From a virus: a DNA stretch of 24,408 nt. The DNA lies in the IMG/VR virus record IMGVR_UViG_3300037189_003801, positions 1 through 24,408 of that record; one strand, written 5' to 3'. Positions 7,527 to 14,779 of this stretch are shown here, in pieces. Position 1 is the stretch's first letter; every line of letters starts with the position of its first letter. Position numbers and translations under genes: made by a program. The notes under the pieces were generated by a model. The model saw nothing but the letters and a program-made list of their open reading frames with translations. It ran no database searches and was not told the origin of the DNA.

Positions 7527-7771
7527 TGTGGAATAAGAATGAACTAAGTGAAATGCTGTTCAACGGGAAACTTCAAATTTCTTTCGTTAAGAAAGATGGA
7601 ACTGAACGAGTTATGAACTGCACGTTGTCAGAAAATTATCTATCGCAAGAGCGAAGAGAAGCGACTAAGAAGGAAAATCCAGATGTGCTCGCTGTTTGGG
7701 ATATAGATAATAGTGGATGGCGTTCGTTCCGCCTGGATTCGATTATTGACGTGAGGATTGTAAATGACTAA
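7526..7771 (+). CDS. WYL_2 / DUF2693 family Sm-like SH3-barrel protein
   Basis: 81 residues. The pattern 'KVSFTKKDGTERVMNCTL...NPDVLAVWDIDNSGWRSFRLDSI' is that of the small SH3-fold DUF2693 (WYL_2) family common in T4-like phages. A K-G-E-R beta-hairpin, then VWDxxxxxWRSFR, form the conserved part. A nucleic-acid or ligand-binding role is inferred from fold only. It starts at the ATG overlapping the previous TGA (TGATG), with AAGGA upstream, and overlaps the glycosyltransferase by eight bases. Confidence 0.8.
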   Translation: MWNKNELSEMLFNGKLQISFVKKDGTERVMNCTLSENYLSQERREATKKENPDVLAVWDIDNSGWRSFRLDSIIDVRIVND

Positions 7772-8765
7772 ATTGAATATCTCTGGACTCAAAGAAAGCG
7801 CAACTAAGGCTAAGGATCTTGAGCCAGCTAAGAATGGTACATATGCACATCTTGGTTCTAAAGGTGGAACTGAGCAGATGTATGAAGGTTTGATGGCACG
7901 ACTACCAAACGAGCTGACTGATCAGTTCAATATCATCTGCTCGCGCGTGCGCGAAGATAGCATCAGCAAGACAAAGAAAAACATTCTCTGGCTTCACGAT
8001 ACGTTCGACGATCCAGAGTCACAACATCTGAAGGATGCTAAGAGTCTTAACCGATTCGAGAAACTCGTATTCGTTTCACACTATCAGCAGTCTACTTACA
8101 ATCTCGGTCTTGGAGTATCATACGACAAAGGTATCGTCATTCAGAACGCAATCGTTCCTATCGAAGCTCATGACAAACCTAAGGGTACGATTAATCTAAT
8201 CTATCACACGACACCGCATCGTGGGCTTGAGCTTCTCGTTCCTGTCGTAGAGTTTCTATCTGACAAAGGTCTTGATTTCCATCTTGATGTTTACTCGTCG
8301 TTTGGTATCTACGGATGGCCTGCTCGCGACGAGCCGTATCAGGAACTGTTTGAGCGTATCAAGCGCAACGGCAAGATGACATATCATGGTTGGCAACCAA
8401 ACTCTGTTATCCGTGAAGCTCTGAAGAAAGCGCACATCTATGCGTATCCAAGCATCTGGCCAGAGACTTCTGGTATCTCAGTCATCGAGGCTATGAGCGC
8501 TGGCTGCAATGTTATCTGCCCAACGTTGGCTGCGTTACCCGAGACGTGCGCCAACTTCGCAGTTCAGTATGGCTGGACGGAAAACAATAACAAGCATGCC
8601 AATATGTTCGCTGGCATCTTGGGTATGGTAATCAAAGATTATTGGGCAGATCACAATCAGGATCGTCTCAAGTTCCAAAAAGCCTACTTTGATAACTTCT
8701 ATAATTGGGATATGCGTGCTAGCCAATGGCGGGATTTCCTAATTTCTTTGGCAAACAAGCCTTGA
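7764..8765 (+). CDS. GT4-family glycosyltransferase (GT-B fold)
   Basis: 333 residues. KGGTEQMYEGL (33-43) is the glycine-rich acceptor-side loop. The C-terminal half has HGWQPNSVIREALKKAHIYAYPS and then PETSGISVIEAMSAG, where E234 and E242 form the EX7E motif that holds the nucleotide-sugar donor. GT4 enzymes transfer sugar from NDP-donors with retention. In T4-like phages such enzymes may glycosylate DNA, capsid or host surface. The presence of a TET/JBP-TAGT module 5.6 kb downstream makes modified DNA bases a candidate acceptor, by inference. Starts with ATG overlapping the WYL_2 gene; its TGA stop is inside the next -35 box. Confidence 0.88.
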   Translation: MTKLNISGLKESATKAKDLEPAKNGTYAHLGSKGGTEQMYEGLMARLPNELTDQFNIICSRVREDSISKTKKNILWLHDTFDDPESQHLKDAKSLNRFEKLVFVSHYQQSTYNLGLGVSYDKGIVIQNAIVPIEAHDKPKGTINLIYHTTPHRGLELLVPVVEFLSDKGLDFHLDVYSSFGIYGWPARDEPYQELFERIKRNGKMTYHGWQPNSVIREALKKAHIYAYPSIWPETSGISVIEAMSAGCNVICPTLAALPETCANFAVQYGWTENNNKHANMFAGILGMVIKDYWADHNQDRLKFQKAYFDNFYNWDMRASQWRDFLISLANKP

Positions 8766-8790
8766 CAATCAGCAGTCAATGTGCTATGAT
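8762..8790 (+). promoter_or_regulatory. Early promoter; -35 contains upstream stop codon
   Basis: TTGACA 8762-8767, 17-base spacer, TATGAT 8785-8790. The upstream TGA (8763-8765) is within the -35. An inverted repeat TATGA-TAAG-TCATA (8785-8798) overlaps the -10. Confidence 0.9.
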
Positions 8791-8814
8791 AAGTCATAAT
8801 GAAAGGAGTCATCT

Positions 8815-9951
8815 ATGGCTAAGAGCTTGTTGACTGTAAAGGCAAAAAAACGTAAGACTATTCTCCCTCGTGGAGCTGATGCCAAACATTTTGGTTCAGA
8901 GCCGTCGTGGGAGGATTTGCCTTTTCTGAGTGAAAGCGAACTCCGCTCGCGCGAGATGACTGCTTTCAACTGGTACAACTATTTCTATGAAGCTAAGGAA
9001 GCTCGTGGCTTTATCTTGGAGTTCATGGAAGCTGTGAATATGCCAAAGCCCGCAGTCGTGATGTTCAAGCGCATCTCAGATTCTCAAATCAATACCACAA
9101 CGGCTGCCATGTGTCGCATGTATGTGATGGGATGGGAAGACTCTGAGAAGCGCAAGAAGATTGAATCGCGAATCATGGAGCTATGCCGTAAGGGCGCTGC
9201 TCTTGTCGAAGAAGATAAGAAGCAAGCCGCAGCTAAGTTGAACGTACCTGAGAAGTTACCATACAATGAACTGATCACTGATATCGAGCAGATGATCGAC
9301 GAAGAGTCGGAGTCGCTCTCTGGTTTCTATGAGTGGCTTAAGAATCGTAGCGCAAAGCCAGCAGACGTTCGTGGCGTGATTGACTACTATGCTGGATGGT
9401 TTGCTGAACTGACTGAAGCGTCAGAGCGCAACGTTGATCCGCAGCTCAAGGAAGCGTATGCGTATCTGACGAAAAAGCAACTCAAAGAACGAGTTGATCT
9501 TTTTTCTGGCATCATCGCTGACTGTGAATCGTATCTGTCAAACAGTCGCAAGTCAGTTGTGCGCAAGCCACGCAAGACTAAGCCAAAGACTGCGGATAAG
9601 GTTATATCCAAGCTCAAGTTCCAGAAGGAACATACCGAGCTGAAGATTGTTTCTATCGATCCTACGAAAATCGTTGGGGCTAAAGAGCTTTGGGTGTTTA
9701 ATACTAAATACAATGTTCTTGCTCACTACTGGTCAGAGCAAGGATTGTCCGTCAAGGGAACAACACTTCAAGGCGTCGATCCTGGGCGTTCTCAGCAAAA
9801 GAAACTGCGCAAGCCAGCAGATATTCTTCCACTGATTACTGGTTCAACATCTAAAGCAGCAGAACGCGCGTTCGATAATCTCAAGACAAAAGAAGCTAAT
9901 CCTAATGGACGTATCAATGAGTTCACCGTCATCCTCAGGGCAGTCAAATAA
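8815..9951 (+). CDS. Conserved T4-like phage protein, function unknown
   Basis: 378 residues, mostly helical and charged. The N-terminus is basic (SLLTVKAKKRKT), followed by a helical region with FNWYNYFYEAKEARGFILEFM, a middle rich in Glu/Lys, a very basic linker near residues 240-260 (SVVRKPRKTKPKTADK), and a beta-containing C-terminal part (LKIVSIDPTKIVGAKELWVFNTKYNVLAHYW...TTLQGVDPGRSQQKKLRKP) that may be a compact domain. No enzyme motif is seen. It is the first gene after its own strong promoter, with AGGAG 6 bases before the ATG, implying high early expression. Relatives of similar length occur in T4-like phages; DNA or RNA binding is plausible from the basic linker only. Confidence 0.8.
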   Translation: MAKSLLTVKAKKRKTILPRGADAKHFGSEPSWEDLPFLSESELRSREMTAFNWYNYFYEAKEARGFILEFMEAVNMPKPAVVMFKRISDSQINTTTAAMCRMYVMGWEDSEKRKKIESRIMELCRKGAALVEEDKKQAAAKLNVPEKLPYNELITDIEQMIDEESESLSGFYEWLKNRSAKPADVRGVIDYYAGWFAELTEASERNVDPQLKEAYAYLTKKQLKERVDLFSGIIADCESYLSNSRKSVVRKPRKTKPKTADKVISKLKFQKEHTELKIVSIDPTKIVGAKELWVFNTKYNVLAHYWSEQGLSVKGTTLQGVDPGRSQQKKLRKPADILPLITGSTSKAAERAFDNLKTKEANPNGRINEFTVILRAVK

Positions 9952-10279
9952 CAACGTCGTCGTTTTTCCAAAGAAAAATACTCGTGTTGTTCTTCCAGAC
10001 GAAGAAGAAGCTGCTCGTGAAGCTACACAACGAGCATACGTTGATGAGGTTACCGACTCGTATGCCACACACATTGCTAACAAGTTGGCTCAGCAAGGCT
10101 TTGATATCTTCAACAAAGATTTCGACAAGCACTTTGGCTTTACTGTTGAAGCCTTGCGCTCGACTCTCCTTATGACGATGGATCTACATCATCCGTTCCA
10201 AGAAGTCGTTGAACACACTGTCAAAACGATAGCCGAGTTGTCGGCCGACAACGACGACGATGAGTTTGATCCGGCTTGA
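9917..10279 (+). CDS. Small acidic-tailed phage protein, function unknown
   Basis: 120 residues from the ATG at 9917, which follows a GGA 7 bases upstream; an in-frame ATG at 9905 is possible. It overlaps the upstream gene by 35 bases. A Ser/Asn-rich start leads to VVVFPKKNTRVVLP, then a helical core (DKHFGFTVEALRSTLLMTMDLHHPFQEVVEHTV) and an acidic end NDDDEF. The 'F..DF...F.F.VEALRS.L....L.HP.Q' core resembles uncharacterised T4-like phage proteins. Its TGA stop is inside the -35 of the rnh promoter. Confidence 0.75.
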   Translation: MSSPSSSGQSNNNVVVFPKKNTRVVLPDEEEAAREATQRAYVDEVTDSYATHIANKLAQQGFDIFNKDFDKHFGFTVEALRSTLLMTMDLHHPFQEVVEHTVKTIAELSADNDDDEFDPA

Positions 10280-10304
10280 CAATCGCTCGCAGATAGTATA
10301 TGAT
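10276..10304 (+). promoter_or_regulatory. Early promoter for rnh, with palindrome over the -10
   Basis: TTGACA 10276-10281, 17-base spacer, TATGAT 10299-10304. The upstream stop TGA (10277-10279) lies inside the -35. A perfect inverted repeat, GATAGTAT-ATG-ATACTATC (10292-10310), is centred on the -10 box and could be an operator. Confidence 0.92.
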
Positions 10305-10327
10305 ACTATCATGCAATGGAGTTCGTT

Positions 10328-11188
10328 ATGATTCTCGTAGATTTCAGCCAAGTCATGATTTCTAATATCATGATGCAATTGGCTAACAATGATAGTAAAC
10401 TCGATGAGGATATGGTTCGCCATATGGTTTTGTCGAGCCTTCGTCTGTATAAGAAAAAGTTTGGCGCAGAGTATGACGAGCTCGTTATCTGCGCTGACGG
10501 TCCTTCATACTGGCGTCGTGAAATCTATCCCCACTATAAGGCTGGTCGCAAGAAGGCGCGCGAAAAGTCTTCACACGATTGGTCGTTGATCTTCAACGCT
10601 CTTCACAAGATTCGCGACGAGCTAGAAGAAAATATGCCGTATCCAGTTCTGCGCTTTGATCGTGCAGAAGCTGACGATATCATCGGCGCTCTTTGTCATG
10701 CGTATGGTCAGCACGGCGTCATCACTCAAAAGATTCTTATCGTATCTGGTGACAAAGACTTCGCACAGTTGCAGAAGTATGATAACGTCACGCAGTATTC
10801 CCCGATCGCTAAGAAATTCATCACGCCTGATGTTAATCCTGAGCGCTTCAAGCAGTATCACATTCTGCAAGGTGATAGTGGCGACGGTGTGCCTAACTTT
10901 TTGTCTGCTGACGATACGTTCGTGTCAGGCGGTCGACAGAAACCGCTTCCGAAGAAGAAGCTAGAAGAGTGGACGTTGCTGGAGCCTGAAGCATATTGTC
11001 AAGGTGAGATGCTGCGCAACTATCATCGCAACAAGATGATGGTCGATCTTGATTGTATTCCTGACGATCTGCAGAAAAAGATCGTTGATGCGTATGCTAC
11101 ATACAAGTATAATCCTCGCAACAAGATTTTCAACTATTTCATCGAACATCGTCTGCGTCAGCTGACGGAAGCTATCTCGGAGTTCTAA
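10328..11188 (+). CDS. rnh: T4 Rnh-type 5' nuclease (RNase H / FEN family)
   Basis: 286 residues from ATG 10328. T4 Rnh removes RNA primers from lagging-strand fragments and has flap endonuclease activity. Alignment by eye is clear: ILVDFSQ, YWRR...YYK..R.KARE, ADDIIGAL, ILIVSGDKDFAQLQKY, YSPIAKKFI, GDSGDGVPN, and the end LTEAISEF (T4: LTNSINEF). Metal-binding acids correspond to D5, D57, E114, D116, D117, D142, D144, D183 and D186. I prefer 10328 to the in-frame ATG at 10316 because GGAG (10318-10321) lies 6 bases before it, while 10316 falls only ~5 bases from the predicted start point. The following gene overlaps by one base. Confidence 0.95.
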   Translation: MILVDFSQVMISNIMMQLANNDSKLDEDMVRHMVLSSLRLYKKKFGAEYDELVICADGPSYWRREIYPHYKAGRKKAREKSSHDWSLIFNALHKIRDELEENMPYPVLRFDRAEADDIIGALCHAYGQHGVITQKILIVSGDKDFAQLQKYDNVTQYSPIAKKFITPDVNPERFKQYHILQGDSGDGVPNFLSADDTFVSGGRQKPLPKKKLEEWTLLEPEAYCQGEMLRNYHRNKMMVDLDCIPDDLQKKIVDAYATYKYNPRNKIFNYFIEHRLRQLTEAISEF

Positions 11189-11490
11189 TGCCAGTTGCTC
11201 GTTATCGTAAGAAACCTTCAGTCATTCATGCAGTCAAGTGGACTGGCGTCAATACCAAAGAGATTGATGAGTTTACTGGCTCTCAGTTTGTTGAGACAAA
11301 CCGTGGCGGTATTCCTATGCTGGAAATCTACACTCTAGAAGGAACTATGAAAGCGTCCATTGGTGACTATATCGTCAAAGGAATTGCTGGAGAGTTTTAT
11401 CCATGCAAACCAACTATCTTTGAAGATCTACACGAATTGGACCTAGAAGTTCCAGACGTTGACTATCACAATCAGGAGTTTGACAAGTGA
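11188..11490 (+). CDS. Conserved phage PGDYI-type protein
   Basis: 100 residues. The layout YRKKPSVIHAVKWTG...IYTLEGTMKASIGDYIVKGIAGEFYPCKPTIFEDLHE is a widespread phage family: a small beta-rich fold with the constant 'LEG.M.A..GDYI.KG..GEFYPCKP.IF' strip. The function is unknown, though it is one of the most recurrent small proteins in tailed phages. The ATG overlaps the rnh stop (TAATG) and the 3' end overlaps the GTG start of the MazG-like gene, implying translational coupling in one early operon. Confidence 0.88.
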   Translation: MPVARYRKKPSVIHAVKWTGVNTKEIDEFTGSQFVETNRGGIPMLEIYTLEGTMKASIGDYIVKGIAGEFYPCKPTIFEDLHELDLEVPDVDYHNQEFDK

Positions 11491-11894
11491 TCGATCTAAA
11501 TAAGTATGCTGATTTTGTTATGGCTGTTACGAGCAGAGAGAGCCGTGAGGTTGAGGTCTTCATCGACCGACTTAGGGAAATTCACTTTGCTAATGACAAG
11601 TTGAATGGTTCTCTTCTCCTGACTGCTATGATTGGTATGACCAGTGAAGCTGGTGAAGCACAGGAAATCGTCAAGAAGGTTCTGTTCCAAGGTAAGCCGT
11701 TCACCGAAGAAACTCGCATCCATCTCAAGAAGGAACTGGGTGACGTGATTTGGTATTGGATCAATGCTTGTAATGCTCTTGATCTTGATCCCAATGAAGT
11801 TGTTCAGCAGAATGTAGAGAAGCTTCAGGCTCGCTATCCTGGCGGCAACTTCGACGCACACTATTCTGAGAATCGCAAAAAAGGCGACATCTAA
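11487..11894 (+). CDS. MazG-like nucleotide pyrophosphohydrolase
   Basis: 135 residues. SEAGEAQEIVKK gives E54/E57/E60 and KKELGDVIWYW gives E83 and D86, the EExxE...ExxD-type Mg2+ site of MazG/dUTPase-like all-alpha NTP pyrophosphatases. The tail 'LDPNEVVQQNVEKLQARYPGGNF' is the usual C-terminal pattern. It would hydrolyse NTPs or dNTPs to monophosphate and pyrophosphate; phage members may adjust nucleotide pools or host signalling. The start is GTG with AGGAG 8 bases upstream (11474-11478). Confidence 0.88.
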   Translation: MIDLNKYADFVMAVTSRESREVEVFIDRLREIHFANDKLNGSLLLTAMIGMTSEAGEAQEIVKKVLFQGKPFTEETRIHLKKELGDVIWYWINACNALDLDPNEVVQQNVEKLQARYPGGNFDAHYSENRKKGDI

Positions 11895-12196
11895 TGAAGA
11901 AGCTGGTCTTAGTCGAAACGATCTCACAGCATCGCGTTCGTTACGTTGTGGAAGTAGAAGACAATATCGAACATGCTTGCGATGAAGTTGTCTGGCGTGA
12001 ACATGATCTTGGTTTTAAAGAGTTCAGTCAGAATCATCTTGGTAGTGTGATCGTTTCTCATAGAGAGATCAGCGAACAAGAATATATCAAGACGTTTGAT
12101 GAAGACAATGATTATCTCAGCAGCTGGACCGAAGAACAAAAGAAAACATTGATCAATGTAATTGACTACACAGAGGAGAATACTGATGGCGCTTGA
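11894..12196 (+). CDS. Conserved T4-like phage protein, acidic, function unknown
   Basis: 100 residues, acidic. Pattern: LVETISQHRVRYVVEVEDN, then EFSQNHLGSVIVSHREISEQEYIKTFDEDNDYLSSWTEEQKKTLIN. The 'QHRVRYVVEVE' and 'FDEDNDYL..W' blocks recur in T4-like phages without known function; a small alpha/beta fold is likely. It starts in the overlap TAATG with the MazG-like gene and runs 11 bases into the DUF6433 gene. Confidence 0.78.
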   Translation: MKKLVLVETISQHRVRYVVEVEDNIEHACDEVVWREHDLGFKEFSQNHLGSVIVSHREISEQEYIKTFDEDNDYLSSWTEEQKKTLINVIDYTEENTDGA

Positions 12197-12767
12197 TACA
12201 AGTAAGTGTATGGCTAATCTTATCGCTAAGATTGAAGCACAGACAACAAAGGAACGACAGGTCGATTTCCTAAAACTCTATAGCTCATATGCTCTGAAAG
12301 CAGTGCTTGGTTATGGTATGGATCCAGGCGTGAAGTGGTTGCTTCCTGATGGTGATCCGCCGTATCGACCGCTCGAAGTGAGCACTGATCAGGAAGGTCG
12401 TTTCTATGTCGAATGCAAGAAGTTGATTTACTTCGTTGATAGCCCTGACGGTCGTCAAGTCAATCAGCTCAAGCGCGAACAGCTTTTCATTCAGATTCTT
12501 GAATCAGTCGATCCGCGTGATGCCAAGCTGCTTCTTCGTATGAAAAATCGTCAGATCAAGATTATGCCTGAAGCGATTGCTGAAGCATTCCCTAATCTGT
12601 GGGAAGCATGGGGTCGTCAGGCTGCTACTCCAGTTGCTCCGCTTCCTCCTGTTGTGCAGGAGGTTGAACTTGACAAGTCGATGTTTCTCGAGTATGATGA
12701 AAGTCAAGTTCCTGTCAAGCGTGGGCGCGGTCGTCCGAAGGGTTCTACTAAGAAAGAAGTAGCATGA
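12186..12767 (+). CDS. DUF6433-type T4-like protein with C-terminal AT-hook-like tail
   Basis: 193 residues from ATG 12186, chosen because GAGGAG (12173-12178) is 7 bases upstream. Core pattern: KERQVDFLKLYSSYALKAVLGYGMDPGVKWLLPDGDPPYRP, then REQLFIQILESVDPRDAKLLLRMKNRQI. This 'ALR.VLKG.FDP.I.WLLPEG.PPY.P' layout is the DUF6433 family conserved in T4-like phages. After a Pro/Val linker the last residues read KRGRGRPKGSTKK, an AT-hook-like minor-groove DNA-binding motif. DNA binding is therefore likely, though the biological role is unknown. A promoter lies within its 3' end. Confidence 0.83.
   Translation: MALDTSKCMANLIAKIEAQTTKERQVDFLKLYSSYALKAVLGYGMDPGVKWLLPDGDPPYRPLEVSTDQEGRFYVECKKLIYFVDSPDGRQVNQLKREQLFIQILESVDPRDAKLLLRMKNRQIKIMPEAIAEAFPNLWEAWGRQAATPVAPLPPVVQEVELDKSMFLEYDESQVPVKRGRGRPKGSTKKEVA
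12670..12698 (+). promoter_or_regulatory. Intragenic early promoter for the modification region
   Basis: TTGACA 12670-12675, 17-base spacer, TATGAT 12693-12698, preceded by C as in the other promoters. It lies within the DUF6433 coding region and would drive 12764 onward, including the TET/JBP gene. Confidence 0.75.
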
Positions 12768-13342
12768 ATACAGCTTTTATCATCGGTAATGGTACGAGTC
12801 GCAAGGGATTCGATCTTACTAAACTGAAACCATACGGAACGGTGTTTGGTTGCAATGCGCTTTATCGTGATTACCCTGACAGGTCTTTTCCTGATTTCCT
12901 CGTTAGCATTGATGATGGTATCATTGCCGAGATAGAAGGCAGTGATTTCCCATCGAAGCGTTTCATCGTCCCACCGATTGATGAACGTTGGGAACCTGCT
13001 GAATGTAACATTGGTCGCCCTCGTAGTAATGCTGGTATGAACGCCATGCGCGAAGCGATCAAGATGGAACATGATCAGATTATCTGTCTTGGATTTGATT
13101 TCCTTATCCAAGATGGTAGTCAACTTCTTTCGAACGTGTATGATGGCACTGATAACTACGGAGAAAACACTCGCGCGAGCGCGGGAGACAATCCTGGGCG
13201 TGTGAACTATCTACAGTGGCTTGTGCGTAAAAATCCTGATGTTGATTTCATTTTTATCTTTCCTAGTATCGAAAACGTGACTAAGATTGTTGGTGAAAAT
13301 GTCTATTTCAACACATACGAAAATCTCCTGAAGCATACATAG
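12764..13342 (+). CDS. Rossmann-like protein, possibly GT29/DUF115-type transferase
   Basis: 192 residues. FIIGNGTSRKGFDL at the start is a nucleotide-binding-like loop; YGTVFGCNALYRDY, PDFLVSIDDGI, NAGMNAMREAI and DQIICLGFDFL follow. This 'GNG.SRKG..L..L...G.V.GCNALYRD...D.L...D' pattern occurs in phage proteins that resemble sialyltransferase-like or DUF115/MptE-like Rossmann proteins. Enzyme activity is unproven. The ATG overlaps the previous TGA (ATGA). Being directly upstream of the TET/JBP gene, it may be another transferase of the DNA-modification module, but that rests on neighbourhood alone. Confidence 0.7.
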   Translation: MNTAFIIGNGTSRKGFDLTKLKPYGTVFGCNALYRDYPDRSFPDFLVSIDDGIIAEIEGSDFPSKRFIVPPIDERWEPAECNIGRPRSNAGMNAMREAIKMEHDQIICLGFDFLIQDGSQLLSNVYDGTDNYGENTRASAGDNPGRVNYLQWLVRKNPDVDFIFIFPSIENVTKIVGENVYFNTYENLLKHT

Positions 13343-13369
13343 AGATAACAGTTTTAGGAGGAGAGGCCT

Positions 13370-14779
13370 ATGGTAAAGAAAATCTATCTCGAACACTCTA
13401 ATCTTAATAAGATGGACTATATGCTCGGTAAGTTTCTGGATCATGATTGCTATGATCTAGTGCTGACTGAAGATACTGACGTTTATGAACCACTGACTCC
13501 ACTGCAAATCGCTAATGGCGAAACACATAGCGAAAAGAATCTTCTATGTAAGTTTCGTAAGGGTGTGTTCAAAAAAGAAGTGACAGACGCAGCTTATACT
13601 GCTCTTCGTTCAGGTGCGATCATGTCCGATAATCGTGGACTTGCTGCTGGTATTGAGCGCGACACAGCTTATCAGAAACTACCAGACGGCGAAGGATCGC
13701 GTCGTTGGGTAACGCAGCGTGAAAAGGCTGTTCTTCAGTATATGGTTAAAGGCTCTCCGCTTTCTATCACTGGCGAAGACATGCTCCAGGAATTATACAA
13801 CACAACTCCTGATAAGCCATTGCAGGGTCGTGGATCTGGAGCTGATAAGAGCAAAGGTGAAATTGGCGCTGGTGCGATTTGGATCGTGAACAAATCAAAG
13901 GACTTCGTGTTTGCTGATTGGTACGATTCAGTCAAGGATAAAACGCCTAAGGATCGTAAGCTCGCCGCAGATCATATTCTGAATGACATGATCTCAGATA
14001 CAACCTATGCGAACGGCGTTCGTTCTGGTGTTGGTGGTTTCATGGATCGTTATCCACGCATTCCATTCTGTCGCGAAACAGGTTGGAGCGCAAGCCACCA
14101 CGAGCTGTATGAATCAGCTCTGCCGTTGTTCGAAGAAGCATCACGTGTGTTTCAAGAAAACGTTCCGATTCGTTTTGCTGGTCAGATGGAAGCAATGCAG
14201 AAGCTAGGTAAGGACTGGCAGATCGGTAACACGCCATATACAACTCTAACAATCAATCGCGACTTCCGCACAGCAGCACATCGTGACGTTGGCGATCTAT
14301 GCGAATCATGGGAGTCACATGAAAACCCTCGAGGCTTTAGTAATCTACTCGTGCTTGATAATGGCAAGCATTATGACGGCTTTTATCTTTGCTTCCCTGA
14401 GTTTCGTGTAGCCGCTGACATTCGTGCTGGTGATATGATCATGATGAATGCACATCGGATTCACAGCAACTCTCCTGCGTTCGACTACGAAGAAGGGTTC
14501 GAGCGTATGTCAGTCGTGATGTATTTCCGTGAGTCAATGCTTGAGTGTGGCTCTAAGAAGTATGAAGAAGCTCGTAAGAACTTCGTATACATGCGCAGAA
14601 ACAATAAGGAACATCCGCTCTGGCAAGAAAACTGGAACGGAGTATCACCAGGAATGTGGGATACAGAAGAATGGGGTGAGTATCTTGGAAACAATGGTCT
14701 CACGGATGAAGCAGAAGAAGTTCTAAATAAGATTGGTAAAGGCAGTAATCAAAACTCTCTTGAAGGTTTCTTTGCGTGA
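13370..14779 (+). CDS. TET/JBP-family 2OG-Fe(II) DNA base dioxygenase
   Basis: 469 residues. The catalytic domain lies at about 285-390: INRDFRTAAHRDVGD gives H304 and D306 as iron ligands, GFSNLLVLDNG and YLCFPEFRVAADIRAGDMIMMNAHRIHSN provide the third ligand (H365, less likely H362), and R379 in ERMSVVMYF should bind 2-oxoglutarate. This is the phage TET/JBP pattern. Family members oxidise 5-methylpyrimidines in DNA; phage TETs have been shown to convert 5mC to 5hmC for later decoration. The ~280-residue N-terminal part is unassigned and may bind DNA. A strong AGGAGGAG (13356-13363) precedes the ATG. The epimerase follows with a GTGA overlap and then the TAGT, forming a module. Confidence 0.9.
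   Translation: MVKKIYLEHSNLNKMDYMLGKFLDHDCYDLVLTEDTDVYEPLTPLQIANGETHSEKNLLCKFRKGVFKKEVTDAAYTALRSGAIMSDNRGLAAGIERDTAYQKLPDGEGSRRWVTQREKAVLQYMVKGSPLSITGEDMLQELYNTTPDKPLQGRGSGADKSKGEIGAGAIWIVNKSKDFVFADWYDSVKDKTPKDRKLAADHILNDMISDTTYANGVRSGVGGFMDRYPRIPFCRETGWSASHHELYESALPLFEEASRVFQENVPIRFAGQMEAMQKLGKDWQIGNTPYTTLTINRDFRTAAHRDVGDLCESWESHENPRGFSNLLVLDNGKHYDGFYLCFPEFRVAADIRAGDMIMMNAHRIHSNSPAFDYEEGFERMSVVMYFRESMLECGSKKYEEARKNFVYMRRNNKEHPLWQENWNGVSPGMWDTEEWGEYLGNNGLTDEAEEVLNKIGKGSNQNSLEGFFA

Noticed and set aside
11480-11508. TTGACA before the MazG-like gene as a promoter
   Set aside because: No -10 at 16-18 bases; the nearest TATGCT is 19 bases away. It is coding sequence at a gene end.
11496-11927. 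Minus-strand ORF of 143 codons
   Set aside because: Antisense to the MazG-like gene; no start signal.
12704-13123. Minus-strand ORF of 139 codons
   Set aside because: Antisense to two genes with good starts and family patterns; low-complexity composition typical of a shadow frame.
13172-13181. CTCGCGCGAG palindrome as a binding site
   Set aside because: The same GC-rich string occurs in other coding positions (for example near 8945) as Ser/Arg/Ala codons; no link to promoters.
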